Position numbers and translations under genes: made by a program. A DNA stretch of 64,000 nt, from positions 321,475,919 through 321,539,918 of the forward strand of contig CM077643.1 of assembly GCA_039707465.1 (NCBI GenBank), written 5' to 3'. This document shows, piece after piece, positions 1 through 13,334 of the stretch; positions within the stretch are counted from its first letter, which is position 1, and every line of letters begins with the position of its first letter. The notes under the pieces were generated by a model. The model was given only the letters and a program-made list of their open reading frames with translations. It did not search any database and was not told the DNA's origin. The DNA comes from Rhabdophis nuchalis (taxonomy: Eukaryota; Chordata; Lepidosauria; Squamata; Natricidae).

Positions 1-840
1 ATGATTGGAGGAAAGACAACTGTTGTCCCTACCTACCAAAGGGGAAAAGGAGAAATCACATAGCAATACTGTAAATCTAATGTCAATACGTGGGAAGAGT
101 CTAAAGTAAATCATAAAGTGGTTTGATCTGCATGAAAACAGTGCAAAGATTAATAGAAGGCCACAAAGCTTTTTTAACAACTGTAGTCTTGCCATTGGAC
201 TTAATATCCCTTGATCTTAACAAAACAGAGTCCTGGAAATCAAGCTTCATCAGGAGAGACTGAGGGAATTGGGACTGATTAATTAATGTTCAAGAAAAGA
301 AAATGACTAAGAGGGGTATGGTAGTACTATTCAAACAATTGAAGGGATGACATATTGAAGCATGCCAGAGTGCAAATATAGAATTCTGGCTTTAAATTAC
401 AAGAAGGCAGATTTCCATTCAAATGTTAAAATCCCCACAGCATGCAGAATTTGATAGTGAAGCCAATTATCATGGGAGACAGTAAATCTCACTGTTTCAG
501 AAGATAGACCACTTTCTGTTGGGCTGGCTTTAAATTAGAATTCCCTTGAGCCAGGAGTTGGATTCATAAGAGTCCCTTCTAACTCTGTGATGGTGTGATT
601 CCTTCTTTAGTATTCTCTTCCACTAAAATACTAGACCCAAATCTGAATCCTATAAATAATAGTAAAAAAGGTAAAGGCAAATGATTTCCCCGTGGATTTT
701 ATTCCACTAGTTGTTGCCAACAAGAGGGAGGTGCTCATCTTCCTTTCAAGGCCATTGAGCCAGCACTGTCTGAACATATTTCTGTGATCACGTGGCCAGC
801 ATGACATCAGGAACACTGTTACCTTCCCACCTAAGTGGTA
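1..840. other. 5' flank, no gene recognised
   Basis: AT-rich unique-looking DNA. Short open frames in it show no recognisable domain, and no RNA gene or clear repeat was seen. Confidence 0.6.
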
Positions 841-1010
841 CCTATTTATCTACTTGCATTTGTATGGTTTCAAACTGCTAGGTTGGCAGGAGCTGTGGCA
901 AATATGGGAACTCACCCTTTCACATGGCGCTCAGGTCTTGAACTGGGTTGGCGGCTTTCCAGCTGACAAGCCCAGTGTCTTGTCCATTGAGCCACTGCGC
1001 TACTCCATAA
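841..1010 (-). repeat. tRNA-derived SINE, 3'-truncated, reverse orientation
   Basis: Read on the minus strand it begins with a tRNA-like head (gagccactgcgctactcc lies at the right end on +). It continues through the same body as the fuller copy at 43588-43872, including the blocks for 'ccacctagcag' and 'gtagataaataggtacc'. The family is the squamate SINE whose tail resembles BovB, so BovB mobilisation is inferred. The copy is diverged and lacks the 3' tail. Confidence 0.65.
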
Positions 1011-4000
1011 ATAATAACCATCCAATATATTTAAAATCCAATTCTTCAAACTGACACGCATTGCTCAAAAATTCAGAAATGATAGGTAATTACTATGGTG
1101 TCTTAAGAGAACAGAACTACTTCAAGTGATTATATTGCTTTCAAAAACTCCTCAACGAAGATCTGGAAACCTAGTTTTAATCCATGAACATAATCCTAGG
1201 TTTCTAGGAATTGTTTGGCCATGATTGCATAAAACCAAGTGAAAAGTACCGTTGTCTTGTTGCTTCACATTCTATATATGTAATACTTGACACTGGCATG
1301 AAAATCAGAGAGAAGTCTCAAGCCTGCAGAGACATGGTTTAATTTAATTAAGCCCCAAATTATTTTCTTAATATTTCTTAACACCCATCCTTTCAAGAAC
1401 GGAAAGATGGTGAGAACACTAGTCCTACATGGGCTATCTCCTTGAACAGACAGGGGATGCTGGGGGGAAAATACTGGCACCTCTGCATGCCTTGAAAACA
1501 ATTCAGAAAAGTGGGGCTCACATTAGACCACTGCTGTGTTAACTGCATTGACTTTCCGTTTCTTTCCAGCTATGATTCAAGGTTCTGGTTATCACTTTTA
1601 AAGCTTGAATGGCACAGGGCAAATTATTTGCAGGACGACTTCTCTGGGGGTATCTGCTTGTTCCACTAGGTTAGCTAGGATAGGTCCTTTCCAGATTCTT
1701 CCTTTTAAAAACTACCATTTAGTGAGAACTAAGTACCACAGCTCCTCAGTAACGGTCTCTGCACTTCCCCACACAGGCCCCTACCTTCCTAGCTTTCTGA
1801 AAGTCCTTGATGATCTGGCTTTTCTCACAAGTTTTGGATAGTGTGAAACTGAAGCCAAGTAAAGTTGTTGAGAGATACATGGAGATATGTTGTATTTGGG
1901 AGCACTGGAAGATTCTGTGTTGATTTTTCTTTTCTTTTTTCCTGTTTTATTATGAGCTGCTCATGATTATGTTGCATAAGATAGCCAAAGTTATAAATAT
2001 TAGGAAGGAAGGAAGGATATTGCTTTTGCGCCATGTAAATTACCATGTGGAATGAAATAATATCTTATTTTTGTTAAGATTACCAGGTCATTTATTTTAG
2101 AAGACTGCTGTATCTCATCTTCCAAAATTACCACGCCCTTTAATAACAAAACATATTTCAAGCAAGTGTAAACTTTCTTTAGCCAGAGAAAGGAATCCTG
2201 GGAATCTTTTCCTCCAAGAATGAAAAGATGCATTATGACACTGTCCCCAGATATTTGTAAAGAGCACAACAAATATATTTGATCAAATATTGTAATACAT
2301 CCCTATACTGGGTTGTTAACAGTGAGAAGGTGATTTTATGATGTACAGAATTGTGCTTCTACTAAGTGGATGTTATGAAAAAATCCATAATTTGGTACTC
2401 CCTCTGGATGTTGTATTAGAATTCCCATAATATCCAATAAGTCACTAGTTATTCCAAATGGATAAATGTTCTATCTGTTCATTAATCTATTACAGGGTGA
2501 GGCACCAGCGTTAAGCAGCTAATTTTTTTGGAACTATGGAAAAATAGAAATGTGTTAGTAATTTTATGGAATATTTATGATCTTGAGATAAAATGAAAGA
2601 CTGATATGATCTGAAGAAAGACCAGAAAATGTTTACTGAGTAAGGGGAGATGGCTGAGGGATTTGTCTGCTTCAATCTCCAAATAATTTATCTTTTGCTG
2701 TTTAAACCTTGAATGTTTAGATTTCTTTAAATGAGAGACTAAATGATCTTTAAATTCTCACTTTCTTGATTGAGGTGCAAAAAAAAATACTTGCCCCCAC
2801 GTATATATCACATAGCTCTGGGCTTTTAGATAGTTTGGAATCTGTAGGAATAGTGCTTACACATTTGTGAGGATGGTTTTTTTTTTAGTTAATACTCAAT
2901 CTGCTATTCATGGCTTATTTTTAGAGTTTACTGATTTATCTGGTATCTATTAGTCATAGTGTGCAATTTGAAAAGCATGAAAATATATATTTAACTTCTC
3001 ACCACAAGTTGTTTAGAGCAATGATATTAATGCTACAGCTTGAGTACAATGAAGTTGTTATTTTGCTCAATAGATGTGAGTCTGGTTCCAGGTTTGATGG
3101 CATTGATTCACAAACTCTGGGATCATTTTGCAAAGGAACATACAGATTTTTCTTTTTTTTAAATAAGGGAAATTGGTAAAATCTTGTGCCTACTCAGAAG
3201 TAAATCTCACTGTGTTTTATTACATTTACTTTACAATAAGTAAGCATACGTTTTGGTAATTATGTTCAAATAAATAAAAATAATGTAATTGTATTTAATT
3301 ATTCTGCCCCAATAACATTTCTGAATCAACATAATCAAAATCTGGAGTTCCACTTAAATTGAATAAATATGCTTAAATTCCTTTCTTTTGCATGATTTAT
3401 TTGCTTTCTGTTCACCTACTAATACCCAATTTTTGAACCTGGATAAGTTGCTCAGATTGCTTTACAAAGGATCTTAGGTTTAGACGCACTGTAACTTGTT
3501 CATATATTTAAATAGGCATGCAAATATTTAAACCAGCATTCTACAATTTCCATTTTCTCAAAGATTAAACTAGGCTTTGTGTAGTGCACTAAGTGCTGTA
3601 CTCTGATGAAGCCTTTTTTAAAAAAAGGGGGTTTAGCACATGGGGTGGGGTGGATGTACTGTCAGCAGTTGCTTGGCATGAGGAAGATGAACATTACATG
3701 CCTGTAACTCTTTACAGCAGCTGCCTTATGTTCCAGAAGGACACGGCTGCTCTAAAGAGCTGCAGGCAGGTTTATGTATAGATCAGATGAACTCTGTAGG
3801 ACTTTCGAAACCTTGAATCCAAAATGTTACACCATCATAAATTTTATAAAGTAAAAACTTAATTTTTTAAAGACCATATAAAATTAAATTCTATTGCTGG
3901 GCTAGGCTTACTTTGTAATACAGAACTAATTTCCCAAAGCAAGGCCAATCGTTCAAGGACTCCGCCAGAGATCTACTTTTGTCTCATATGATAGGAAAAG

Positions 4001-5281
4001 GTAAAGATGAAAAAAGGGGAAATTGTATTGCCAAATATGGGTAAGAAAATGTGCTAGGAACAACAACTGTATATCAGGAAAAGCTCAGAATCTGGTAAAA
4101 AAAGGAGAATTTGTGGGTAAAATTTATATTTTTTAAAAGAAAAGAAGGTTCAGTAAAGCCAACAGTATCAACAAATTGACATCCTATCACTATCCATATA
4201 ATATACTATGTGAAAGAAGCATAGACCTAAGTACACTGGCTCTTAGCAAATGAATTAACAATTTGTAAGCTATTTTAGGCATTCTGCTAAATTTATTCGA
4301 GAAAAACCCGTTCCGCAAGTAGTATGGTTGTTTCTGTTCTTTTCTGTTTTGTTTTGCAAAGGTAGATTTAGAATATAGTATTAAAGGCCTATAATTCAGT
4401 GACCCAGACACCTAAATTTTGATGTCAGCTAAAATTCTAAATATCAGCGTTTCTTATCTGCAACATTTAGTCTGATTGCACAATGCTGGATAATTTTCAA
4501 ACTAAATAGAAAATATTTGTAATGAACAATATAAGTCCTATGTAAGCTGAATTTGCATTAAAATTTATTTTGAGATTGCCTAAGACTGAGAAAAAATTTG
4601 CATCATGACATAAATGGCACAGAAAACAATCCTGAGAACTACGGTTTTTAAAAATCTACTTTTTGGACCAGTTAGTGGTCCAGAAAATAGGTCATTTTAC
4701 CCACTAACAATCCATCACATTTTTCTCAACCAGGAGAAAGTGGCACTTACTTCCTTTTTTAAAAATAATACATATTGTGTTCTACAAATCCCCTACCTCT
4801 GGCTAAAGATAACAGTATTTTAAATATGATTCTACCTGGCCTATGCAAAATAGTTTATTAAAAACACACTGAAATAATTGAATTAACAAATACACATGTA
4901 AATAATAACAATGACAGCTCCTTGGCTTATATTTGTTTTGGTTTTAATAATTTCAGATGCATCTATTACTTGAATTGAACTTTCCAACAGACAGTTATTA
5001 ATGCCTTTTCTGAGTTTTTATCGCAGAAGCAAACAATTGTACACTGAAAATTCAGCCATTTCTGTAAGGTAGAGGGTTCCCCCCCTATAATTCTATCTAA
5101 TAGAATCCTCTATACCATATACCATTTTGTTCCAAAAATCTATTTACCTTCCCCTCCCCGTTCACCAAAAAACTTGAAGGGAATGGTGGTTTTAAGGGGT
5201 TGTGATTGAACCAAATTGGGATACTCTAATATGCAAAACTACTTTCTATCAGATAAAACCATCAATTGATACACCTTAGAG
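1011..5281. other. 5' flank, AT-rich, no gene recognised
   Basis: Nothing codes convincingly here. A short + strand patch near 1578-1640 translates as FKVLVITFKA followed by a stop. This is the signature of the C-terminal region of L2-type LINE reverse transcriptases and is probably a tiny relic. The rest is low-GC DNA with homopolymer runs. Confidence 0.5.
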
Positions 5282-5414
5282 CAGAGCTGTCAAACTTGCA
5301 GCCCGCAGGCCAAATACATCATGCGCTGGCCACACCATGCCCAGTTTAGCCAAGGGGGAAAAGTCATGATATGTCACGTGATGCTTCCATGATGACATGA
5401 GTTTGACACTTCTG
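5282..5414. mobile_element. hAT-like miniature element (MITE)
   Basis: The left end cagagctgtcaaact and the right end gagtttgacacttctg are inverted copies of each other. The flanks ccttagag and ccttaagag look like a diverged 8-bp target duplication, as hAT elements make. Related copies are at 14533-14663 and 56344-56475. It is non-coding, so any transposase must have been supplied in trans. Confidence 0.65.
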
Positions 5415-7108
5415 CCTTAAGAGTTTTTTAGTGTGTTGATGCATATTAACAATAAATATTGTTACTTCATCATTTTTGGGGAGAGGCAATGTAGATACAT
5501 TTTATGAAATTCTATCTTGGTTGTAGAAATCTTTCCTCAACTTGTGGTTTTTTCTCAACCTCCCTGAAACTTGTGCATGAAAAAAATACAGGTACTTTTA
5601 AGATAGTATAGCTGTTAGATTTGATATCATCAGGCAAAATAACTATAGGAGTCTATTAGATACTGCTAATGTCTATCAATATCATTTCCCATTACCATTC
5701 AATTCCTGTCAACGTATAAGCAGATGACTAGGGTTAAAAGATAAAACATAACTATGCTCTTCCTTTGACAATGCCCTATTATTTGAACATTCATTTAAGA
5801 AAAATAAGAGACAAGATGATAAACATCTCAGTTTCTAAGAGTGACTTACTTGCAGAACTGTTACTAAAGGTTTAAAATATAATTAGAATGCCTTCATTGG
5901 TAAAGGATTTCTGACTAATCTTATCCCAAATCAAATACAATTTTAACTACTTAGTAGTGTTCAGCAAACATTTAATTTTCCTGTACAACAATTTAAAAGA
6001 GGAAATTAATTAGATTACAGGGAACTCTTATGGGATTTGAGTAAATCAATTTAGACTTTTGACTTTCAAGCAATAGTGAATAGTTGCTTTCCAGCAATAA
6101 GGATCTTTTCTCTGCTGCATTGTAAGATGGAAAGGTCTTGCTTTTTTCTCATTGTTCTGATCTTCATCATCTGCAAAATTGCTATTTCTAGGCTTAGATT
6201 TTCTTTATTTTCCAAGGATCTGAGAGAAAATATAGTCATAACATGTGTAAAGATAAGGTGCACACCACTAGCATTTAGCTGGAACTGGTAGCTTATGCTG
6301 ATAACAACGTATGTATCTAGCTATTATATGAATGTGATGCACTTGAGCTCTTTCATTCTGGCTGGTTATGTGAAAATACATGGTAAATACCTTGTTGTGG
6401 CCTCTTCAAAGGCACATGACTGCATGCCAAGTTCTTAAGCATAGCCCTCAGGCAAAACTCTCCCCTGCCCTGACTCATGTGGAGGGTTGCAGTGGAACCA
6501 ATTTATTCAGCTTTGAGTCAAAGGGAGTTTGATGTACCTGACATATGATTAAAAATACAGCGAAAACACTTAACATGTATCAAGCAACAATGCAATAATA
6601 CTGAACATTAACCGTTTTGATATCTCTACAATAAAATCCCAACATCTTCAAATGTATTTAGATGAGAAAGATTAATTGGTGAGATATCTTTGCTACCATT
6701 ATTATTTTAATCATTTAGCTAGGTCCGACTCTTAGTGACATTATAGGAAAGTGCTCTCCATGCTACCCTGTCAAGCACAACTTCTTTCAATTGTTGGATG
6801 ATCATCTTTTATCAGATCTTTCCATACTTAGTCCAATTAAAAAAAATGCCTAGTTTTACACTCCAGTATAGGAGTGAATCTATGAATAGTCTTTTTAAAA
6901 TGATGACCTAGCATTTAATTTATGGGAAAGAAATGAGTCACTATCAGCAGCACAACCTTAACAGAAGACAAAAGGACAATTATTAAGAATTTGGAAATAA
7001 ATTCTCTGCATCCATAAATGAATTTTTCGCAATTTATTATGTAAAAAGCTCTCAGGATAATGCTTTCCAAAATCAATGCCTTACAGGTCTACACATCCCA
7101 GAACACAT
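5415..7108. other. 5' flank with a short BovB-like scrap
   Basis: Mostly featureless AT-rich DNA. At about 6716-6850 the string aggtccgactcttagtgaca and what follows resemble the reverse complement of the 3' end of BovB LINEs and BovB-tailed SINEs. No gene was recognised. Confidence 0.4.
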
Positions 7109-7890
7109 CCTGTATTTTTTGGACTATAAGATGCTCTGGACTATAAGACTACAGTAGCTTTTTTGGAGGAAAAAAAAAAAAAAAAATCTGTCTCTGTCTC
7201 CCAGCAATTTGCCTCATTGTCACAAACAGCAAATAGCCTGATCAGCTTCAGCACAGCCTTATTCAGCAGGAGTAGCTGATTGGTGGTTGGATCCGTATCC
7301 TGGAATACCGCCTATCAGCTGTTCCAGGCTGTGGGGATAGCCACTGCCTATAGCCACCGCCGCCACCCATCGCCACCTCTGCACACCCATTTTCGGCCTC
7401 AGTGCATCCCCTTTTCGGCCTCCGCACGCCCCATTTTTGGCCCATTCCAGGTAGCAAGGATAGGAAGCAGTGGTGATTGCCACCTGGAGCAGGCTGCAAA
7501 CAGGACATGCGGAACAGAACAGGCTGCAAACAGGACAGGCTGCAAATGGGACACACGTAAGTCAAATGGAGCATGCGGAGGCTGAAAACGGAACGTGCGG
7601 AGGCTGAAAATGGGGTTGTAGAGGCAGCGATGGTGATGGGCAGCAACAGTGGTGACAATCCCTGCAGCCTGGAACAGTTGATAGGCAATATTCCAGGAGG
7701 CTGATCCAACCGCCAATCAGCTGCTTGTGCTAAATCAGGCTGTTTGCTACAATTAGGCAAATTGCTGGGAGGCAGAGGTCAAAGGGTGGGCCTGGAGGGT
7801 GGGCAGGGCTTCAGCAACAATCATTATATAAGACACACAGACATTTCTACCTCCTTTTGGAGAGTATGTCTTACACACTGAAAAATACGA
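7109..7890. mobile_element. Inverted-repeat DNA element of the 'GTATTTTT...' type
   Basis: The left end (cctgtattttttggactata) is mirrored by the right end (cactgaaaaatacga). The ends resemble those of the 357-bp element at 61215-61571 and of the large elements at 16375, 23517, 25901 and 57898. The interior is GC-rich and contains repeated 'cctggaacag' blocks around 7300-7340 and 7660-7690 in opposite or similar arrangements. Open frames across it on both strands have no recognisable domain and look like products of the GC-rich interior. It is probably a non-autonomous DNA transposon. Confidence 0.6.
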
Positions 7891-9019
7891 TAATCTTAAA
7901 GTTTATAATTGCAACATAAATTTACAGGATAAAATGTTGAACACTGGGGAAAACATATATATATCTCCAAGTCACAATAACATAGAACTAAATTCATTAT
8001 TAATTGATGAACAATTGGTGCACAGATGGAACTCTTTGGAAACACAAGCATTCCTGGAATACGGCCAGGTTTTTTGCTAAGAGAATTCCATTCTTAACTT
8101 TTCTATATTTGTATAACCATTTTATTAATTTGATAACAATCAAAGAATCAAATTAATGAGTTGGCATTTGTTTAACCTGACTTTATATCAACAGACTTTA
8201 ATTACTCAGTACTTAAAGATATAGACCCAGAACAATGACAGAAGTGACTGGAACTCAGAATTCCAAGGCACACGTCTAAGAAAGATCATAGTTAATTTAA
8301 ACATACCACTGATTACTCTGTTAAGCAATTTAATCATTTGGACTTTCATTCTGCCCTTTAAACAAATGTAAATAATTAAATTGGGTACAAATGACTATAG
8401 GTTTCTCTACTCTCTCTCATTTACTGTTCAAGGTGATGACTCATTCTACAAACATGCCTAGGGAAAGGACATGTATATCATCTTGCTTATATACATACTC
8501 ATTCATTAGGTAGCTAATGGCATGTATGTAACTTCAAAAAAGTCAGTCCCTCAGCTGCTTTATATATTATATTGTTTGTACATCTGTGAACATAAAACTT
8601 TATTCAGTTTTTTTTGGGGGGGGGGAAGGCACCTGCTGTCTATCCTTGTTTCCCACAGAAAGACTACCATAAGCTTTCTGAAATTAATTAATATGAAGTA
8701 TCTAATCAGTTTATTCTATCCATATTAGGAAATTTGAAGTATTTTCCACTTTGTAGACCAGGATTATTTACTCATATAATAATGTTAAATTGGTAATGTG
8801 GACCCAGATTGTTGGGAATAATATACCGGCACTGTAAACTTAGAGGACTTATAAGTACTGTGAAGTAGTATATAAATCTAAGTGCTATAGGTATTTTACA
8901 CTTTATAATAATCTCATTCCAAAATTCCGTATTTTCCTCCATGTAGGATTTCCTGTATTTTCTCTGAAATTATTTCTGCTGTTTTAGGAGAACAGGCTTG
9001 ATTAAGGGAAAAAATAACA
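7891..9019. other. Distal 5' flank of AFDN, no gene recognised
   Basis: AT-rich DNA with a G run at about 8611-8627. No coding or RNA feature was seen. Confidence 0.55.
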
Positions 9020-9590
9020 TCTATGACCGACCGGCAGAACTTCCCCGACCTATCTTGAGTCCAATGGAATTAAATCCCGGGACATTAAAAGCACGTATTC
9101 AGGAACAGACCTCACTAAATTCAACCGGATTAACAGGACAGGTGTAGTGAGGCTCGTCGCCAAAAAACTTCATTCCACGGTCTATTTCAAACCAGATTTT
9201 CTTGTGGGGAAAAAAATGGAAATAGGACATGGAAACTTGCCCAACTCTGAACAAGGCTCCAGCCCAATTAAAAAGACTACTTTAAACTCAAGTCCAGCGC
9301 CGTCCGGTTCTCCACATTGTGGCTGTTTTATTCTTCAGCGGCTCACGGCAGGTTGTTTGCAAGCAGCCCTTGATAGAACTTGAGCGACTGAAAACAAAAA
9401 TAAACGCGAACGTAAACTCCCACAAGCGCTTCTTATCCGCAACCTCGTCCTCCAATGCAGACCCAGCCCCTTTTCAGTCGCCACCCTTCATTGTTCCTTG
9501 CAGCCTGGCCCGGCTACCGCGCGACTCCCCCTTGTCCACGCGGATTCAAAAACTCAACGCCCTCAAAGTGCTAATTCCTCTTACACAGAG

Positions 9591-9625
9591 ACACACGCGC
9601 GCGCACGCGCATACACACACACACA
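9591..9625. repeat. Alternating purine-pyrimidine tract (CA/CG), Z-DNA prone
   Basis: Thirty-five consecutive bases alternate purine and pyrimidine, with a CG-rich core (acacacgcgcgcgcacgcgc) flanked by CA repeats. It lies about 660 bases upstream of the AFDN start codon, inside the CpG island. Confidence 0.8.
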
Positions 9626-10280
9626 AACCAGACGCTGTGGGAGGAAGGTGGGAGCGATAGGCGTTACAGCTGCTTTCCAAGCGCGCCCTCGCCCGCTCTT
9701 GACCTGACATCGGCGCGCGGATGCTTTCCTGGAGGTGCGCGCGCAAAGGACCGGCGGGGTGGGGAGAGAGGAAGGGAGGAGGAGGAGGAAGAGAGGAGGT
9801 GAGCGGCGTTTGTGACGCGCTCGTGATAGAACGGCGCAGCGGCCGCGCGCACGAAACGGTGTCTGTGAGCGTCTCTCTCTCTCTCTGAGAAAAGGCGGGG
9901 AGGAAGGAAAGGAGACAACCGGGGCGGGGAGTGAGGCGGCACGGCGGCGGCAGCGGCGTTGTTCCGTGAGGCAAAGGAGAGACGCTGCCGAACAGGAAGC
10001 GCTGCCACCAAAACCTCAGAGCCTCTCCGGGTGCCCTGCGTAGAAGCGAAGGGGGCAAAGTCTGGGCTTCGTGAGGGAGGAGGATTTGCTCGGCGAGGGG
10101 CGGCACCAGAACCGGTTGCCCCTGCTTGCCTTTCCTTCACACCGCCCGCTTTTTTGTTTTTTGTGGGGGGGGAAAAATAAAACCACCCCGACATATTCAC
10201 CGGGAACTCCGTTGCCGGGCCGTCACGGGCCCTCCCGTCGTGTCGGTGGCTGCGAGAAACCCGGAGGACGGCCGAGAAGG

Positions 10281-10409
10281 ATGTCGGGCGGCGGCGGCGG
10301 CGGCGTTGGAGGAGGTAGCCGCGAGGAGGAACGGCGCAAGCTGGCCGATATCATCAACCACTGGAACGCGAACCGGCTGGACCTGTTTGAGATCAGTCCC
10401 CCCACTGAG
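10281..10409 (+). CDS. AFDN: Afadin exon 1 (start codon, residues 1-43)
   Basis: It encodes the N-terminus: a glycine-rich leader (six consecutive GGC codons, then V and three more glycines) followed by the highly conserved segment KLADIINHWNANRLDLFEIS that leads into RA1. The ATG has A at -3, an adequate Kozak context, and begins the only frame that gives afadin. The exon ends in phase 0 at gag, before a gtgagag donor. The mammalian protein has a shorter, non-polyglycine leader (about 8 residues fewer), so the glycine run is a lineage difference. The call is firm from the protein match; the 5'UTR start is not determined. Confidence 0.95.
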
Positions 10410-11187
10410 GTGAGAGAGAAATACGAGAAAGGTTGTTTTTCCCCTCACGGCCTCCCCCCCCCCCCCCGCTTCCTCCGCTCTTTTCCGCCCCAGGAGGTGG
10501 AGAGGTAAACCGCTGTTGTTGCTGGCCGCTTCCCCCACCCCTCACCCTCAACCACCACACATGCCCCAACTCTCTCCCCCGTCCCCCCGCCCCCAATCTT
10601 CCCGTCCTGCGGACGCCTCCATCCTCGCCGAGGGGAAACTCCGCCCCTTCCCGAGGTGAGAGACTCGCCGGCGGCTTCCCGGGAAAGAGCTCCCCTTCGC
10701 GTACATTGTGCCGGCGCGTTGGGGTGCAGGAGGCACGGAAGGGTGGGGTGGAGAGAGAGTCTGAGTTTTGCTGGGGTTACCTTTTTTTTTTAATTAGAAA
10801 GTGACCGGCCTCTACTGTGAGGGCCTCGGCCGTTCTCGGCAGGGAATAATCTGCTTGTACCTGACCTCGCGTCTTAATGCTTGCCAGCCGTCGTCATTTC
10901 CACCCGGCGAGGAAGGGATTTCGGGTTGTAAAGAGAAGGACACCGTGCCCTGGGTTTACCACTTCCCCCACGGACCCCCGTTGTCGTGATTCTCCAGGCA
11001 CACAGCCCACCACCACGTTCCCAGGTTTACCCCCCACACACACCCGCCCCCCTTCCTTCGCTTTGCCGTTTGTGTTAACAGGCCTTGTCCAGCCGCTGCA
11101 ATTCCCGGATCAACCTTGTATTTCCTTTCAGTGATTCCCCAACTAGCACTTCCTGACTCCCCTCCCCCTGCATTTTTTCCAATACAG

Positions 11188-11570
11188 GTAGTGCTTGACT
11201 TACGATCACATTGTAGGCCAAAATTTATGTTGCTACGTGAGACGTTTGTTAAGTGACTTTTGTCCCATTTTACGACTTTTCTTGTCACAGTTGTTAAGTG
11301 AATCACTGCAGTTGTTAGTAACATGGCTGTTAAGTGAATCTGACTTCCCCACTGATTTTGCTCATGAGAAGGTTGCAAAAGGGTATCACATGAGCCCAGG
11401 ATGCTGCAACCGTCATAAATTTGAGTCATTTGCCAAATGTCTGAATTTTTATCATGTGACCAAGGGGATGCTGCAATGGTTGTGTGAAAAACGATCACAC
11501 AAGTCACTTTTTTCAGTGCCATTGTAACTTTGAAATGTCACTAAACATACTGTTGTAATTTGAGTACTAT
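11188..11570. mobile_element. Non-coding inverted-repeat element ('tagtccttgacttac' family), copy 1
   Basis: The left end tagtgcttgacttacga is roughly inverted at the right end (tgtaatttgagtacta). The body carries repeated 'gttaagtgaatc' blocks and is shared with copies at 13335-13723, 39605-39795, 43276-43552, 44611-44717 and 63645-63695. It has no coding capacity. The family is abundant in snake sequence as I remember it, but I cannot assign a superfamily. Confidence 0.7.
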
Positions 11571-13334
11571 TACCTCGCTGAGCCCCAATATTGCCACCCT
11601 TTCTGAGTACTGTGTTCTAATTTCCATAGAAGCATGATTTAAGAAAGTGCACATAACAGGATTTTTATTTCTTTTTAGAAATCTACTTATTAGGATAAGT
11701 AGAAATTATATCAGGATCTTTTAGACACTTAAAAAACAGTTTCATGCAGTACATTTATTTTGTACATAAATTTTGACAACCAATTGGTTTCTGTACTGAT
11801 TATTTGTGTGTAGAGATAAACACTAAAACATTTAATGTGTTTAAAATATCCCATATATAAAAACTAATTTGCTTCAATATACTGTATTTTTAAAGTTAAT
11901 TTTAAGAGATTCTTTCAAAATATTGAAAAAATGTTTTATTGGAAAGCTCAGTGGATAAATTTGTATTAAATCTCTGTTTAAATAGAAACACTTAAAAATA
12001 ATTTTAAAGCCACACCTAATTGCTGGTGCTGTTATATTTTTAACTAGTTGTGAGCGTGTACAAGTCTGATATGAAAGATGATGTAGTCAAGAATTTTGAA
12101 AGCTGATTTTTCCTTGGGCAAAACAGGACTATGATGCCTGCTTATTGAGTAGAGAGATTTGTTACATGCCTGTTCCCAAGATAACAAATGAAATTTGCAT
12201 TTGATTGTGGTTGGGCTTCAGTTGTTATTAGAAGCCATCTAATAAATAATATCTAATATGTTAGATTTATTTTTTTAATAAATAGGTCAGCTTCAAAAAA
12301 GCAAATGTTCTTGCGTATGCATCTATGTGATCTGTTCAGTTACTATTAAATTATATTTATCTCAAGAGATTTTTAAGTAAGCATATAGACAGCTGGATCT
12401 GGTTGTTTTGGGGGGGGGGAAACTTGTTTATTTTAAATACAGATCAGTTATGTGTGCATTGTTTATTTTTTCCTCACTATATGTAGGTTAGAGCTTTCAG
12501 TATACAAACAAAACTGTTTTAGATTAGCAGTTCAAATTTTATTGCGATAATGCCTGCTCAAAATGTATTTTTCAAGTTAATAAATTTGGCATAGGTATAT
12601 AAATTGTCATTGAGGAAATATCACAGGCAAGGATGCAGTCTTTGGAAAACTTAAGTTCATATTAAAAGTAACATTTAATGATGCACTTTATAAAATAATT
12701 CTTTAGGTTTCCTGGTTGCCTTTTTCCTGAAACTCCAATATTTGTGCAATTTGATTTTGTTTTGCTTTTGTAGAGCAAGCACAATGCTTTTAATTCTTCT
12801 GTATAGTCACCTTGTATATTTACTGTGCCAAATGCTTACCTAATGCAGCAGATATTTTAGGTTATTATGTGTGATTACGTCTGTAAACTGGCCATCATTC
12901 TTTTGACTGTCTTTGCATGCTTGTATTTTTAAAAGACTACACTTACCAACATATAACCATTTCAACATTTTATCTAATGGAATTTCTTTAAACTTAAGCC
13001 ATGCTGAACTTGCTTTCTTTAATGTGAAAGTGGAGAAACACCTGTATTGTCATGGTAACCAAGTTATTTCCTATTCTCTTCTTGCACAGACTTCATGACT
13101 TCATTTCTGTTTGTACCTCATTTAATTCATGCATGCATAAATTATGTTTCTGGATCATCATTTTTATTTATTTATTATATGTGCATATCAGCAATATGCA
13201 CTTATTGACAATAATATCTTGAACAATACACACACAAACACACACACATAGAGGTAATTGATAACAATAGTAATAGTTAACAAAATAAAAGAAGCAACAC
13301 CCATATATCTTAAGTGCTGTATTAGTAACTACAT
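11571..13334 (+). other. AFDN intron 1, no feature except simple repeats
   Basis: AT-rich intronic DNA. A CA-rich microsatellite lies at about 13227-13250 and a G run at 12411-12419. No exon-like or coding segment was recognised. Confidence 0.55.

Larger units (their letters stand above)
9020..11150 (+). promoter_or_regulatory. AFDN: CpG island promoter region of AFDN
   Basis: CpG density and GC content rise sharply compared with both sides, and the block surrounds the start codon at 10281. Visible candidate sites are an NRF1-like CGCGCACGCGC at 9600-9610, an Sp1-type ggggcggggag at 9921-9931 and a CRE half-site tgacgcgc near 9812. No TATA box stands out, which fits a broad CpG promoter. The exact transcription start cannot be read from the sequence. 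Long GC-rich open frames on both strands here are composition artefacts. Confidence 0.8.

Noticed and set aside
9546..10200. GC-rich open frames on the minus strand upstream of AFDN exon 1
   Set aside because: They lie in the CpG island, are dominated by P, S, R and A, and no splice or protein homology supports a gene. An antisense transcript is possible but unsupported.
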